Source of the DNA: Clostridiales bacterium
GTDB taxonomy: Bacteria > Bacillota > Clostridia > Oscillospirales > Oscillospiraceae
Assembly: GCA_004555205.1 (NCBI GenBank)
Contig: SFIY01000016.1
Span: 1-64,000, forward strand
Direction of reading: 5' to 3'
DNA length: 64,000 bases
Shown: piece by piece, positions 44,711 through 53,304 of the stretch
How the letters are laid out: each line of letters starts with the position of its first letter
How positions within the stretch are numbered: the first letter of the stretch is position 1
Made by a program: the position numbers and the translations under genes
Notes under the pieces: model-generated
The model's input: the letters and a program-made list of their open reading frames with translations, nothing else
The model's database searches: none
Told to the model about the DNA's origin: nothing

Positions 44711-45703
44711 TCAGCTGATATTTTTGGCCCAACTGTTATCCACCAGCCGGTCAAAATCCACCCACTGGCTGCGCGATAGCTCGCCGGCGTGTTCCATGAC
44801 CTTTTGCAGGTTCACCAGCGACTGCTCCTCCAGCTCCGGCGTCAGCTTCCATGCATCGATCGCCCGGTGGCGCGCCGTGACGGTTTCCAGCACACTGATG
44901 TCCGTGTCGGGGAACTGATCGGCGATGGCCTCGGCCACCTCCCGGTCCGTATGCGACGCCACCCACTGCTGTGCCCGGGCTATGGCGTTGGTGAAGCCCT
45001 GCATGACCTCCGGATGCTGCGCCATATAGCTCCGGTTGGCAAAATACGCGGTATAGGGCACCTCGCCGGTGGCTTCGCCGATGGAGCAGAGGATATAGCC
45101 CTGCCCCGCTTCCACCACTTCGGTGGCGGTGGGCTCGAACAGCGCCACATAGTCGCCGTTGCCGCCGGTGAAGGCACCGGCCATCATATTGAACTGCACG
45201 GAGGTATCCACGACCGCGTCAACATGGGGCGTGACGCCGTTGCTGTCCATCACATATTCCAGCGTCATCTCCGGCATACCTCCTGCGCGGCCGCCGATGA
45301 TGGTTTTGCCCTTCAGATTCTCCCAGCGGAAATCCTCATCGGTGCGGCCCACCAGGAACGAGCCGTCCCGTTTGGTGAGCTGGGCAAACAGCATGGGATA
45401 GTCCTCCTTGCCCTGGTTATACACATAGATGCAGGCTTCGGCCCCGGCCAGACCGATGTCCGCCTGACCGGACACCACGGCGGTCATGACCTTGTCGGCG
45501 CCGCCGCCGTTGCTCAGCACCACATCCAATCCCTCGTCGGCAAAGAAGCCCTGACTGATGGCCACATACTGCGGCGCATAGAACACCGAATGTGTGACCT
45601 CCGACAGGCGCACGGTGACCAGGTCCTTCTCCTTTCCGCAGCCGCACAGCAGCAGCGGCAGAATCAGACACGGCAGCAGCAAACAGACGAATAGTTTTTT
45701 CAT
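44711..45703 (-). CDS. ABC transporter substrate-binding lipoprotein (NMT1/SsuA type)
   Basis: 330 aa from MKKLFVCLLLPCLILPLLLC. Lipoprotein signal peptide with a lipobox ending at Cys in LLLCGCGKEK. NMT1/THI5-like features: SEVTHSVFYAPQYVAISQGFF, GQADIGLAGAEA, and FTNAIARAQQWVASH. Such proteins bind sulfonates, nitrate or thiamine precursors; no TPP riboswitch is seen upstream, so the substrate is open. The start overlaps the permease stop (ATGA). Confidence 0.88.
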   Translation of the reverse strand: MKKLFVCLLLPCLILPLLLCGCGKEKDLVTVRLSEVTHSVFYAPQYVAISQGFFADEGLDVVLSNGGGADKVMTAVVSGQADIGLAGAEACIYVYNQGKEDYPMLFAQLTKRDGSFLVGRTDEDFRWENLKGKTIIGGRAGGMPEMTLEYVMDSNGVTPHVDAVVDTSVQFNMMAGAFTGGNGDYVALFEPTATEVVEAGQGYILCSIGEATGEVPYTAYFANRSYMAQHPEVMQGFTNAIARAQQWVASHTDREVAEAIADQFPDTDISVLETVTARHRAIDAWKLTPELEEQSLVNLQKVMEHAGELSRSQWVDFDRLVDNSWAKNIS

Positions 45704-46515
45704 GGCATTACCCCCAAAAAATGATTGATTATTTTTTCCACCCACAGCACCAGCGCGTACATGACCACCGCGGCAACGGCAAGCAGCAGCACGCTGGTCA
45801 TGACCAGGTCCATGTTGAACACCTGCGAGCCGTAGACGATCAGATACCCCAAACCGGCGCGTGAGACAAGAAACTCACCCATGATGACACCGACCCACGA
45901 AAGGCCCACATTGACCTTCAGCGTGCCGAGCAGTGTGGCGTAATTGGCGGGAAACACCAGCATCCACAAAATCTGATGCCGCGATGCGCCCAGTGTGCGC
46001 ATCAGACGAATCTTCTCCGTTTCCGTGGACATAAAGCCCTGATACATATTCAAAATCGTCACAATCAGAGAAATGGCAAGTGTCATCACGATAATGGAGC
46101 CGATACCCGCCCCCATCCAAACAATAAAAATCGGGCCAAGGGCCGTTTTGGGCAGTGCGTTGAGCACCACCAGATACGGATCCAGAATCCGCGAGAGCGT
46201 GTCGGACCACCACATGGCAATGGCAACCGCCGTGCCCAAAAGCGTGCCGAGGATAAAGCCTACCACGGTTTCCAAACACGATGTGCCGATGTGCAGCCAC
46301 AGATCGCCGCTTTGACAGAGATTGATAAAGGTCGCCGCCATGCGGCTGGGGCTGCTGATGAGGAAACCGTCGGTCAGGCCCACCCGGGTGACCAGCTCCC
46401 AAATGCCGAACAGCGCCACAACCAGCGCGATCTGCCAGATACGGATCTTACGCTTGTGCCGCTTCTGCCCGCGCAGATAGGCGCTGCGCTGAGGGGAAGG
46501 AGAAAGCTCATTCAT
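45700..46515 (-). CDS. ABC transporter permease (SsuC/TauC type)
   Basis: 271 aa from MNELSPSPQRSAYLRGQKRH (RBS ggagctgg). About six helices and the BPD_transp_1 coupling motif EKIRLMRTLGASRHQILWMLVFPA. It overlaps the ATPase gene by 8 bp and the substrate-binding gene by 4 bp, so the three are one operon. Confidence 0.92.
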   Translation of the reverse strand: MNELSPSPQRSAYLRGQKRHKRKIRIWQIALVVALFGIWELVTRVGLTDGFLISSPSRMAATFINLCQSGDLWLHIGTSCLETVVGFILGTLLGTAVAIAMWWSDTLSRILDPYLVVLNALPKTALGPIFIVWMGAGIGSIIVMTLAISLIVTILNMYQGFMSTETEKIRLMRTLGASRHQILWMLVFPANYATLLGTLKVNVGLSWVGVIMGEFLVSRAGLGYLIVYGSQVFNMDLVMTSVLLLAVAAVVMYALVLWVEKIINHFLGVMP

Positions 46516-47266
46516 GGATATCCAGCTCCTTCCATATAAGATTGAAAAATGTGTGAAATATTTCCGTGTCACGGCGCGCCATGGGATCCAGCAGGCGCAG
46601 CGGCCCCATGTCGCAGACGGTTTTTACCACGGCAGGACGTTGGGACAACACCACCACCCGATCGGATACGCTGATGGCCTCGGCAATGTCGTGGGTGACC
46701 AGCAGCGCCGTTTTGTTCTCTTGGCGAATGATGCGGTAAATATCTGCCGAAACGGACAGTCGCGTTTGGTAATCCAGTGCGGAAAACGGTTCATCCAGCA
46801 GCAAAATGCGCGGCTGGGACGCCAATGTGCGGATCAGCGCACAGCGCTGACGCATACCGCCGGACAACTGGGCGGGCCGCTTTTTGGCAAAGGCCTCCAG
46901 ACCGTAGCGCTGCAGCAGCTCACGCACATGAGCGAGCCTCTCAGGCGTGGCGCAGTGACGAATGGCAAGGGGCAGCGTCACATTGTCCCAAATGCTTTTC
47001 CATTCAAACAACTGATCCCGCTGAGGCATGAAGGCAATGCGGCTTGACGGCTCTGTGACGGCGATGCCGTCCACGGTGACGGTACCGCCGGACAGCGGCT
47101 CCAATCCCGCGATGGCGGCAAGCAGTGTGGATTTGCCGCAGCCGGATGGCCCGACGATACTGAGAAATTCGCCTTCCTCCATATCAAAGGATATGTCACG
47201 CAGCGCTTCCACCTCGCCGTCCGGTGATTGGTATGTCAAAGCGGCGTTTCGGAGTTGGATCATCAT
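46508..47266 (-). CDS. ABC transporter ATP-binding protein (SsuB/TauB type)
   Basis: 252 aa from MMIQLRNAALTYQSPDG, with ggaggt upstream; the frame is open further upstream without an RBS. Walker A GPSGCGKSTLLAAI, Q-loop AFMPQRDQLF, signature LSGGMRQRCALIR, Walker B ILLLDEPFSALD, H-loop VTHDIAEA. First gene of the operon. A TATAAT -10 (about 47320-47325) precedes it with a poor -35. Confidence 0.94.
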   Translation of the reverse strand: MMIQLRNAALTYQSPDGEVEALRDISFDMEEGEFLSIVGPSGCGKSTLLAAIAGLEPLSGGTVTVDGIAVTEPSSRIAFMPQRDQLFEWKSIWDNVTLPLAIRHCATPERLAHVRELLQRYGLEAFAKKRPAQLSGGMRQRCALIRTLASQPRILLLDEPFSALDYQTRLSVSADIYRIIRQENKTALLVTHDIAEAISVSDRVVVLSQRPAVVKTVCDMGPLRLLDPMARRDTEIFHTFFNLIWKELDIHE

Positions 47267-47352
47267 GCCCGTTCCTACCTCCTTTGACGTAATCGTTTTG
47301 GAGAATTGCTCTCCGAAGTTATTATATGTGCCGTAGGCTGAGGTGGGAACAA

Positions 47353-47386
47353 ACAAGGACTGCTTGCCGCAGCAAGCAGTCCTTGT
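47353..47386. terminator. Hairpin between glycosidase-like gene and ABC operon
   Basis: 15-bp perfect stem acaaggactgcttgc / gcaagcagtccttgt with a 4-nt loop. Located just after the stop of the minus-strand gene at 47402. Confidence 0.75.
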
Positions 47387-47401
47387 ACAATAGGTATTTT
47401 T

Positions 47402-49060
47402 TTAATCAAAGACGGAGGAGAGCCAGTTGTATTTCCCCACAGGGGAGGCGCCGTTCCATGTCATGTAGCCGCCGGTATTGCCGGTATCGCGCAATGCGCG
47501 GATCTGCGCCGACACCTCCTCCGGGCCGTAGGTATTATACGGCTCCCAAATGGCATCGTATGTCTGAATCCAGGTGCGCACGGCCGCAGGAGAGACGGTC
47601 TCCTTTTGCCGCTGCGCCGCTTTGGCACCAAAGGCATACATGGTCTCGTAGGGATGCTCCCACGGCAGATAGCTGCCGGAGGCGGGATAGTGATCGGGGT
47701 ACGGCATGGCGGAGATGGCATCCACCGCAGCGCTGATGGCAGGCCAGTACTGACCGTAAGCGGTCACATAGTCCTCGGCGCACTCGCCGAACACATCGGC
47801 AGAGATATACGCGCCCGCATCATGCAGCCGCGCGGCGGCATACTGCAAAAAGCGCTGCACCGCCTGTGCCTTGCTCTCCCCGTATGTATTGCGGAAGTCG
47901 ATGGTGCCATCCTCCTCATAGCGCCATGTGCCGTCGGGGAAACGGCAGTAGTCAAACTGGATCTCGTTAAAGCCCATCAGCTCCACGGCCTCCAGCGCCA
48001 AATCCACCTTATACTGCCACACGGTGCGGTTATACACGCTGGGCCAGTACATGCCGCTTACCTTCAGCGGGTCACCGTTCGTATCGGCGATCACACATTC
48101 GGGATGGTCCACGGCCAGATTGGGGTCATTAAAGGTGGTGATGCGGCCGATCACATAGTAGCCGGCCTCTTTCAGCGTGGCAATGCCCTGCCGGTATTCC
48201 TCCGCCGTCAGGTAGGCGCCGTCATAGGCGCTGGGCGAAAACGACTGCATCACCGGCGAGGCGTAGCCGATGGCGCCGCCGTCCATAATGTCCACCACAA
48301 AGGCGTTGATGCCGCAGTTATCGGCAATGGCCACATAGCTGGCCGCATCAGCGACGGATTCCACATTCAGATACAGCGCCTTTACCTCGTCGGGCATCAC
48401 ATTGTCCTCAAATTTCGGCTTGTGGCAAGGGAAGTAATCCAGATCCGCCGCGTCACCGCCGCCGTAGCTGTCACCCCGGGAGGTATGCAGCTCCAACAGC
48501 TTTTTATCATAGGCGGCCATGGCGGAATCCTTGTCCAAGCACACATTGGACGCGGCAATATAGCCGCCCTCCACCTGATAGCGCGTTACACTGCCGTCTG
48601 CCTGCAGGCCGTCATAGCCCACCACCGTCAGCGCCTGTCCTCTTTCCGCCAGCGCGGCAGGGACAATCCCGTCCTTATCCAGCAGGTTCACCGCGCGCTT
48701 GACATAGACCTGCGGCGTGGTGACCACCCGGGCAATGTCCTGCACCACATTCTCCCCGGGCAGGTAGCCGAAGCTCTCGTCCTCCCGCAGAATACGGAGG
48801 CGTCCGTCCTCGCGCGGCTCCTCCACCACGAATCTGACGGCGCTGCCGCGCACCAGCTCAGCCACCTCGCCGCCGTCCTTGTCGTACAGCACCGCCGTTT
48901 CCGTCGGCGAGGCCACAAAGCCGTCTTCAAAGGTGAGAGGCTTCTTATGATGCACGATGATGCCGACCACCAGCGAGATAACGATCACCGCACCGGCGAT
49001 CATGGGAATGAGCCACCGCGTCTGCTTTTTTGTCCGTTCCTTTACAGCAGGCATAAGCAA
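47402..49060 (-). CDS. Membrane-anchored putative glycoside hydrolase (DUF4015 type) with SH3-like domain
   Basis: 552 aa. One membrane helix near the N-terminus (IPMIAGAVIVISLVVGIIV), then an SH3-like region (about 50-180), then a TIM-barrel domain: VKALYLNVESVADAASY, INAFVVDIMDG, GYYVIGRITTFNDP, FNEIQFDYCRFPDG, YISADVFGE, DAISAMPYPDHY. Acidic residues at strand ends (VDIMDG, FDYCRFPD, DVFGE) fit a glycosidase site. This family is widespread in Firmicutes, but the substrate is not known. The start may be TTG 49060 (AAAGGA at good distance) or ATG 49054. It diverges from the dockerin gene. Confidence 0.8.
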   Translation of the reverse strand: MLMPAVKERTKKQTRWLIPMIAGAVIVISLVVGIIVHHKKPLTFEDGFVASPTETAVLYDKDGGEVAELVRGSAVRFVVEEPREDGRLRILREDESFGYLPGENVVQDIARVVTTPQVYVKRAVNLLDKDGIVPAALAERGQALTVVGYDGLQADGSVTRYQVEGGYIAASNVCLDKDSAMAAYDKKLLELHTSRGDSYGGGDAADLDYFPCHKPKFEDNVMPDEVKALYLNVESVADAASYVAIADNCGINAFVVDIMDGGAIGYASPVMQSFSPSAYDGAYLTAEEYRQGIATLKEAGYYVIGRITTFNDPNLAVDHPECVIADTNGDPLKVSGMYWPSVYNRTVWQYKVDLALEAVELMGFNEIQFDYCRFPDGTWRYEEDGTIDFRNTYGESKAQAVQRFLQYAAARLHDAGAYISADVFGECAEDYVTAYGQYWPAISAAVDAISAMPYPDHYPASGSYLPWEHPYETMYAFGAKAAQRQKETVSPAAVRTWIQTYDAIWEPYNTYGPEEVSAQIRALRDTGNTGGYMTWNGASPVGKYNWLSSVFD

Positions 49061-49247
49061 AATCCGTCCTTTCCTAATATCCGGCTTTTATTATACGAAA
49101 TCTTTCGACAAAATGCTACAGGTTTTTTGCATTTTGCTGCCGTCAACAGTTTTTATATTATGTAAACGCATATACACTATGTGGCAGGCGAATCATGGCA
49201 ATCATACATTTTCTTGTCGTATTTTTGCAAAAATTGTTATTTTTCGG

Positions 49248-49277
49248 TGGACAGTGCGCCAACGGCTGTGCTATACT
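49248..49277 (+). promoter_or_regulatory. Promoter of the dockerin-cohesin operon
   Basis: -35 TGGACA (49248-49253), 18-nt spacer, -10 TATACT (49272-49277), about 60 nt upstream of the start codon. Confidence 0.65.
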
Positions 49278-49337
49278 GATGATGAATCATTATGTAAATC
49301 AACTGCGGTTGGGACGATAGATAAAAGGGGATGTCTT

Positions 49338-51746
49338 ATGAAATCACGCCGTCGCATTTCATCCATTATATTGTGCCTATGTGTGCTTGTGTCACTGGTA
49401 CCGGGTTTATTGCTCCTGTTTGCTTCGGCCACGGCGGCCGACGACCAGGAGGAGTCCCTGCTGGGCACACTCAGCGCCTCCTACGAGGCTTCCGGCCCGG
49501 GTGTGATCTCCAGCGGAGAGGGCGACGCCGGCGGCAAGTCCTACGGTGCGTATCAGTTCGCCAGTGCGTATGATATACCCAAGAAGTTCTTTGAATGGTG
49601 CCAGAAATCCGACAACCTGCTCTACCGCTCGTTTGGCGACACGCTCAGCGAGGCGTATTATGACGGCACTCCCGGCTATGGCACCAAGTTTGATGCGGCA
49701 TGGAAGAAGCTGGCAGCGGATAATCCCAGCGGTTTTGAACAGGCGCAGCGCAACTATGTGCGCCTGAGCTATTATGACCCCATCGTCTCCAAGGCGGAGG
49801 CCAATATCCCCGGCTTCAAGGTCAGCAACTACAGCATTGCCCTGCGCAATGTGCTCTGGTCCCGCGCTGTACAGCATAGCTCCGGCGGCGCCCTGGAGGT
49901 GCTGCAGGATGCCTTTGCCGCCATCGGCGGCTTCAAAAATCAGCCCGAGAGTGAATTGATCGACGCCATCTACGCCGAATCCGGCAGCTTGACCGATTCG
50001 GGGAAAACAAAGATGTCCGGCGCCACAGCCGAGCGCTACGGCGTCAGCGGCAAGAGCATGGCGTGGTACGGCGGCTGCAGTGGCGATGTGCAGTTGGGCG
50101 TATATATCCGTCTGCGCATCAACGAGCCTGCGGACGCGCAGGCAATGCTGGCCAACTACGGCTATAAGGATGACAAGGTGGGGCAGGGCACCTACCGTAT
50201 TCTGGTATCCTCCAACACCAAGCTGGGCGCCGTGGCAGGCAGCACGGGTCTGACGATGAACACGGTAACGGACAGTGATTCTCAGCGTTTTACCCTGACC
50301 TACTATGCCAGCGGCTACTACACCATCACCAATGTGTCCTCCGGCAAGCGGCTGACGGCCAACAGCGACGGCACGGTCACGCTGGCTGCGCCTACGGCCA
50401 ACAACAACCAGATGTGGAAGGCTGCCGCCTCCGGCAGCGGCTTCACGCTGAAAAACCGCAGTACCGGTACATATCTTACCGCGTCTACCTTCTCCGCCGG
50501 CAGCACCATCAAAATGGGCAGCACCGCCACCCAGTGGCAGCTGCAGCGCGCAGGCAGCGACTGGTCGCTGGAGGGGCTTAGCTGCCCGTCCTACACCTCC
50601 GGTTTGACGGAGGGCAACTCCGGCTATCCCTTCTGCGGTACCCTGCGGTGTTCCTATAATATTCAAAAGGTCACCGTATCTATTATTAATAATAAGGATA
50701 ACACCAACGCCATTTCTCCGGCCAGTGCATCGGGCATCAACGCCAAGAGCTACGATCTGGGCAGGCTGGACAGCGCTGTGGCCTTCAGCCGTCTGAAAGC
50801 CGGCAGTTACACCTGCCGTATCACCGCCACCAGTTCGGCGCCCACCGACAGCACCTTTACCCGGGAGCAGCCGTTCTATGTGGTGGCTGAGCCCAGCACG
50901 ATCACCTTCAACGCCAACGGCGGCAAGTGCGCCACCACCACACTGAAGGTCAATGTGGGCAGCGTCTACGGCGAACTGCCTGCCGCAACCCGGGACGGCT
51001 GCACCTTCCTCGGCTGGTATACGGCGGCCTCCGGCGGCACGAAGATCGAACCGAACACCATTGTGCCTTCCGGTAACCGCACACTCTATGCCCATTACCA
51101 AAGCACAACACAGTATACCTTCACCTTCTATGACTATGACGGCAAAACCGTGATCTCCTCCGGCAAGCTGAACGCCGGCAGCACGATCCCCGCACCGGAG
51201 GCACCTACCCGTCCCTCTGACGACCGGTATTACTACACCTTTACCGGCTGGAGCGGCTATACCGCGGGCATGAAGATCTCCCAAAATGTCACCTTTACCG
51301 CCCGGTATGAGGCGCAGGAGATCTCTGGGGCAAGCGATATTACCACCACGGCTTATACCATCAGCGGCGACTACCTGCGCGCCGTGCCGCTGGGCACGGA
51401 GGTCAAAACGATGCAGGGCAAACTGCAGCCCAGCCAGTATGTGACCATCCATAAGGGCAGCTCCGCTGCCTCCGGTCTGGTGGGCACCGGCATGACGGTG
51501 GACTTTGCGCCTGCCGGTGAAGTGACCCGGACGCTCACCGTTGTGGTCACGGGCGATCTCAACGGCGACGGCAAGTGCACGCTGACCGACATGGTGCAGC
51601 TCCGCTCGCACCTGTTGAAAAAGAGTACATTAAAGGCCGCCGCTTTGCAGGCGGCAGACATCAACGGCGACGGCAAGTGCACGCTGACCGACATGGTGCA
51701 GCTCCGAGCGCACCTGTTGGGACGCAGCAGCATCAAGGCCAACTGA
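49338..51746 (+). CDS. Secreted lysozyme/chitosanase-like multidomain protein with C-terminal dockerin
   Basis: 802 aa from MKSRRRISSIILCLCVLVSL (RBS gggg). Signal peptide to about residue 34; N-terminal hydrolase-like domain (about 40-265) with GPGVISSGEGDAGGKSYGAYQFA, resembling VgrG-associated and chitosanase-fold lysozyme-like domains. A ricin-type trefoil follows (about 283-405), then a beta region, two InlB/Flg_new-like repeats (ITFNANGGKC...FLGWYT near 520-580; a second near 592-657) and a type I dockerin (about 739-802) with two DLNGDGKCTLTD/DINGDGKCTLTD calcium loops. Expected to be exported and held on a cohesin. The next gene, 12 bp away, encodes one. Likely target: peptidoglycan or a GlcNAc polymer. 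Confidence 0.85.
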   Translation: MKSRRRISSIILCLCVLVSLVPGLLLLFASATAADDQEESLLGTLSASYEASGPGVISSGEGDAGGKSYGAYQFASAYDIPKKFFEWCQKSDNLLYRSFGDTLSEAYYDGTPGYGTKFDAAWKKLAADNPSGFEQAQRNYVRLSYYDPIVSKAEANIPGFKVSNYSIALRNVLWSRAVQHSSGGALEVLQDAFAAIGGFKNQPESELIDAIYAESGSLTDSGKTKMSGATAERYGVSGKSMAWYGGCSGDVQLGVYIRLRINEPADAQAMLANYGYKDDKVGQGTYRILVSSNTKLGAVAGSTGLTMNTVTDSDSQRFTLTYYASGYYTITNVSSGKRLTANSDGTVTLAAPTANNNQMWKAAASGSGFTLKNRSTGTYLTASTFSAGSTIKMGSTATQWQLQRAGSDWSLEGLSCPSYTSGLTEGNSGYPFCGTLRCSYNIQKVTVSIINNKDNTNAISPASASGINAKSYDLGRLDSAVAFSRLKAGSYTCRITATSSAPTDSTFTREQPFYVVAEPSTITFNANGGKCATTTLKVNVGSVYGELPAATRDGCTFLGWYTAASGGTKIEPNTIVPSGNRTLYAHYQSTTQYTFTFYDYDGKTVISSGKLNAGSTIPAPEAPTRPSDDRYYYTFTGWSGYTAGMKISQNVTFTARYEAQEISGASDITTTAYTISGDYLRAVPLGTEVKTMQGKLQPSQYVTIHKGSSAASGLVGTGMTVDFAPAGEVTRTLTVVVTGDLNGDGKCTLTDMVQLRSHLLKKSTLKAAALQAADINGDGKCTLTDMVQLRAHLLGRSSIKAN
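51559..51706 (+). repeat. 46-nt identical direct repeat encoding both dockerin loops
   Basis: Positions 51559-51604 and 51661-51706 are identical over 46 nt, offset by 102 nt. Each encodes NGDGKCTLTDMVQLR. The identity at DNA level, third positions included, suggests recent duplication or gene conversion between the two F-hand repeats. Confidence 0.9.
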
Positions 51747-51758
51747 TCGGAGGAACAT

Positions 51759-53261
51759 ATGAAAGCACAGATGAAAGCATGGATCTCCTGTCTCCTTACG
51801 GCAGCATTGGTCCTTACCATGGTGCTGGCCGCCGCACCCCGACAGGTTGAGGCGGCAGGCGCCAGTCTCAGCGGCAGCGGCTCGCTGCGCGCCGGCAACT
51901 CGGTTACACTCACCTTTTCCGTCAGCGGCAAGGGTATTGTGGCCCTGCAGGGCGCCTTGTCCTACGACAGCGATAAGCTGGAGTTTATCGGCATGGAGCA
52001 ATTGATCGGCGGCTCGTGGGGCGTGGAAATGAGCGGCAGCACCGTCATGGCAGACGATGCCAAGCTCGCCAATCCTATCAACAGCAGCACCGGTATCTTT
52101 TCGGTCACCTTCCGTGTCAAGTCGGGTGTGTCCGCCGGTTCTAAGGTTTCCGCCAGTATTTCAGGCATTTCCGCTTCCGATGGCAGCAGCGACTTTTCCT
52201 TGGGCAGCGCTTCCTGGAGCGCCACCATCCTATCGCCCCTTTCCGGCAACGCCAGGCTCTCCTCCCTGAGCTGCTACAATGCCACGCTTTCCCCGGAATT
52301 TTCCTCCGGCACGACCTATTACACCGCCACCGTGCCCTACGATGTGACCTCCCTGTCTCTGGATTACGACACCGCAGACAGCGGTGCGGACGTCTATGTG
52401 TCCGGCAATGATCTGAGCGTGGGCAGCAATACCGTTACGGTTTCCGTGGAGGCCGAGGACGGCACCATGAAGTACTACACCATCGAAGTGACCCGCCAGC
52501 AGGACCCCAACTACAAGGCCGGCACGGACGCTACGCTGGATAAGCTGAAGGTGTCCTCAGGCAGATTGAGCCCGGCCTTTTCCCCCGATGTAACGGATTA
52601 TGTGGTCTATGTACCCTTTGAAGTGACGGAGTTCACCGTCTCCGGTGAGGCCCATGACAGCAAGGCCATCGGCGTAACGGAGCATACCGTCACATTGACG
52701 GAGGGCAGCAACGAGCTGTCCGTGGTCTGCACGGCGGAGGACGGCACCACCACCAAAACCTACACCGTCCATGTCTGCCGTATGCCCGTCTACAAGGGCG
52801 TTCTGCCTGAGATCACCGCGCCCGACGCACCGGCTGTTGTCGTTCCTGACGAGGAGCCGGAGAAGACTTTTGAAATCCCTGTCACCCTGACGCTGCCTTA
52901 TATCGGCCAGGTGCCCACCTACATCGCAGCCGGTGGGGTGCTGTTGGTGCTGCTGGTGCTGTTCTATGTGATCGGCACATTGGTGGGCCGCGCCGCAGGC
53001 AGGAAGAAAGCCCTCAAGGCCATGGCTGCGCCGGTGGAAAAGGGCGCTCCCATAGAAGAAGCACCCGCTGTCCGTGAGAAAGCGGCGGCCGAAGCGGCAC
53101 CGGCGCCTGCAGCGGAGGAAACGCCGGTCGCCGGAGGGCCTGCCGGGGAAACGCCGACCGAAGAACCGGTTATTGAGCCGACAGTCCGGCCGGAGCCTTC
53201 TGCAGATATTCTCCATAAAGTAAGCCTTGACGAACTGCTGGAGGACATCCGCAATATGTGA
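51759..53261 (+). CDS. Membrane-anchored cohesin-domain protein with two cadherin-like domains
   Basis: 500 aa; RBS cggaggaac. Signal peptide to about residue 32. Cohesin-like domain about 34-158, with alternating strands SLRAGNSVTLTFSVSGKG, GALSYDSDKLEFIGM, GIFSVTFRVKSG. Two cadherin-like beta-sandwich (Cadherin_2-type) domains follow at about 167-248 and 260-342 (both with TYYTATVPYDV / DYVVYVPFEV and AEDGT...Y-T-V patterns). One membrane helix spans about 388-410, and a 90-residue Ala/Pro/Glu tail ends in ILHKVSLDELLEDIRNM. By topology the tail is cytosolic. It probably anchors dockerin proteins, first of all its own neighbour. Confidence 0.82.
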   Translation: MKAQMKAWISCLLTAALVLTMVLAAAPRQVEAAGASLSGSGSLRAGNSVTLTFSVSGKGIVALQGALSYDSDKLEFIGMEQLIGGSWGVEMSGSTVMADDAKLANPINSSTGIFSVTFRVKSGVSAGSKVSASISGISASDGSSDFSLGSASWSATILSPLSGNARLSSLSCYNATLSPEFSSGTTYYTATVPYDVTSLSLDYDTADSGADVYVSGNDLSVGSNTVTVSVEAEDGTMKYYTIEVTRQQDPNYKAGTDATLDKLKVSSGRLSPAFSPDVTDYVVYVPFEVTEFTVSGEAHDSKAIGVTEHTVTLTEGSNELSVVCTAEDGTTTKTYTVHVCRMPVYKGVLPEITAPDAPAVVVPDEEPEKTFEIPVTLTLPYIGQVPTYIAAGGVLLVLLVLFYVIGTLVGRAAGRKKALKAMAAPVEKGAPIEEAPAVREKAAAEAAPAPAAEETPVAGGPAGETPTEEPVIEPTVRPEPSADILHKVSLDELLEDIRNM

Positions 53262-53268
53262 TGACCAT

Positions 53269-53302
53269 AAAAGACCACCGATCTTTCGATCGGTGGTCTT
53301 TT
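53269..53302. terminator. Convergent terminator
   Basis: aaaagaccaccgatc-tttc-gatcggtggtctttt, 15-bp perfect stem, between the cohesin gene and the alcohol dehydrogenase. Confidence 0.9.
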
Positions 53303-53304
53303 CG

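Noticed and set aside
47267..47340. TPP riboswitch upstream of the NMT1-type ABC operon
   Set aside because: No TPP aptamer landmarks (CUGAGA, GAUCUGG-like segments) could be found in this short leader.
49407..51611. A 734-codon open frame on the minus strand
   Set aside because: Antisense to the dockerin gene; low-complexity Gly/Arg-rich shadow.
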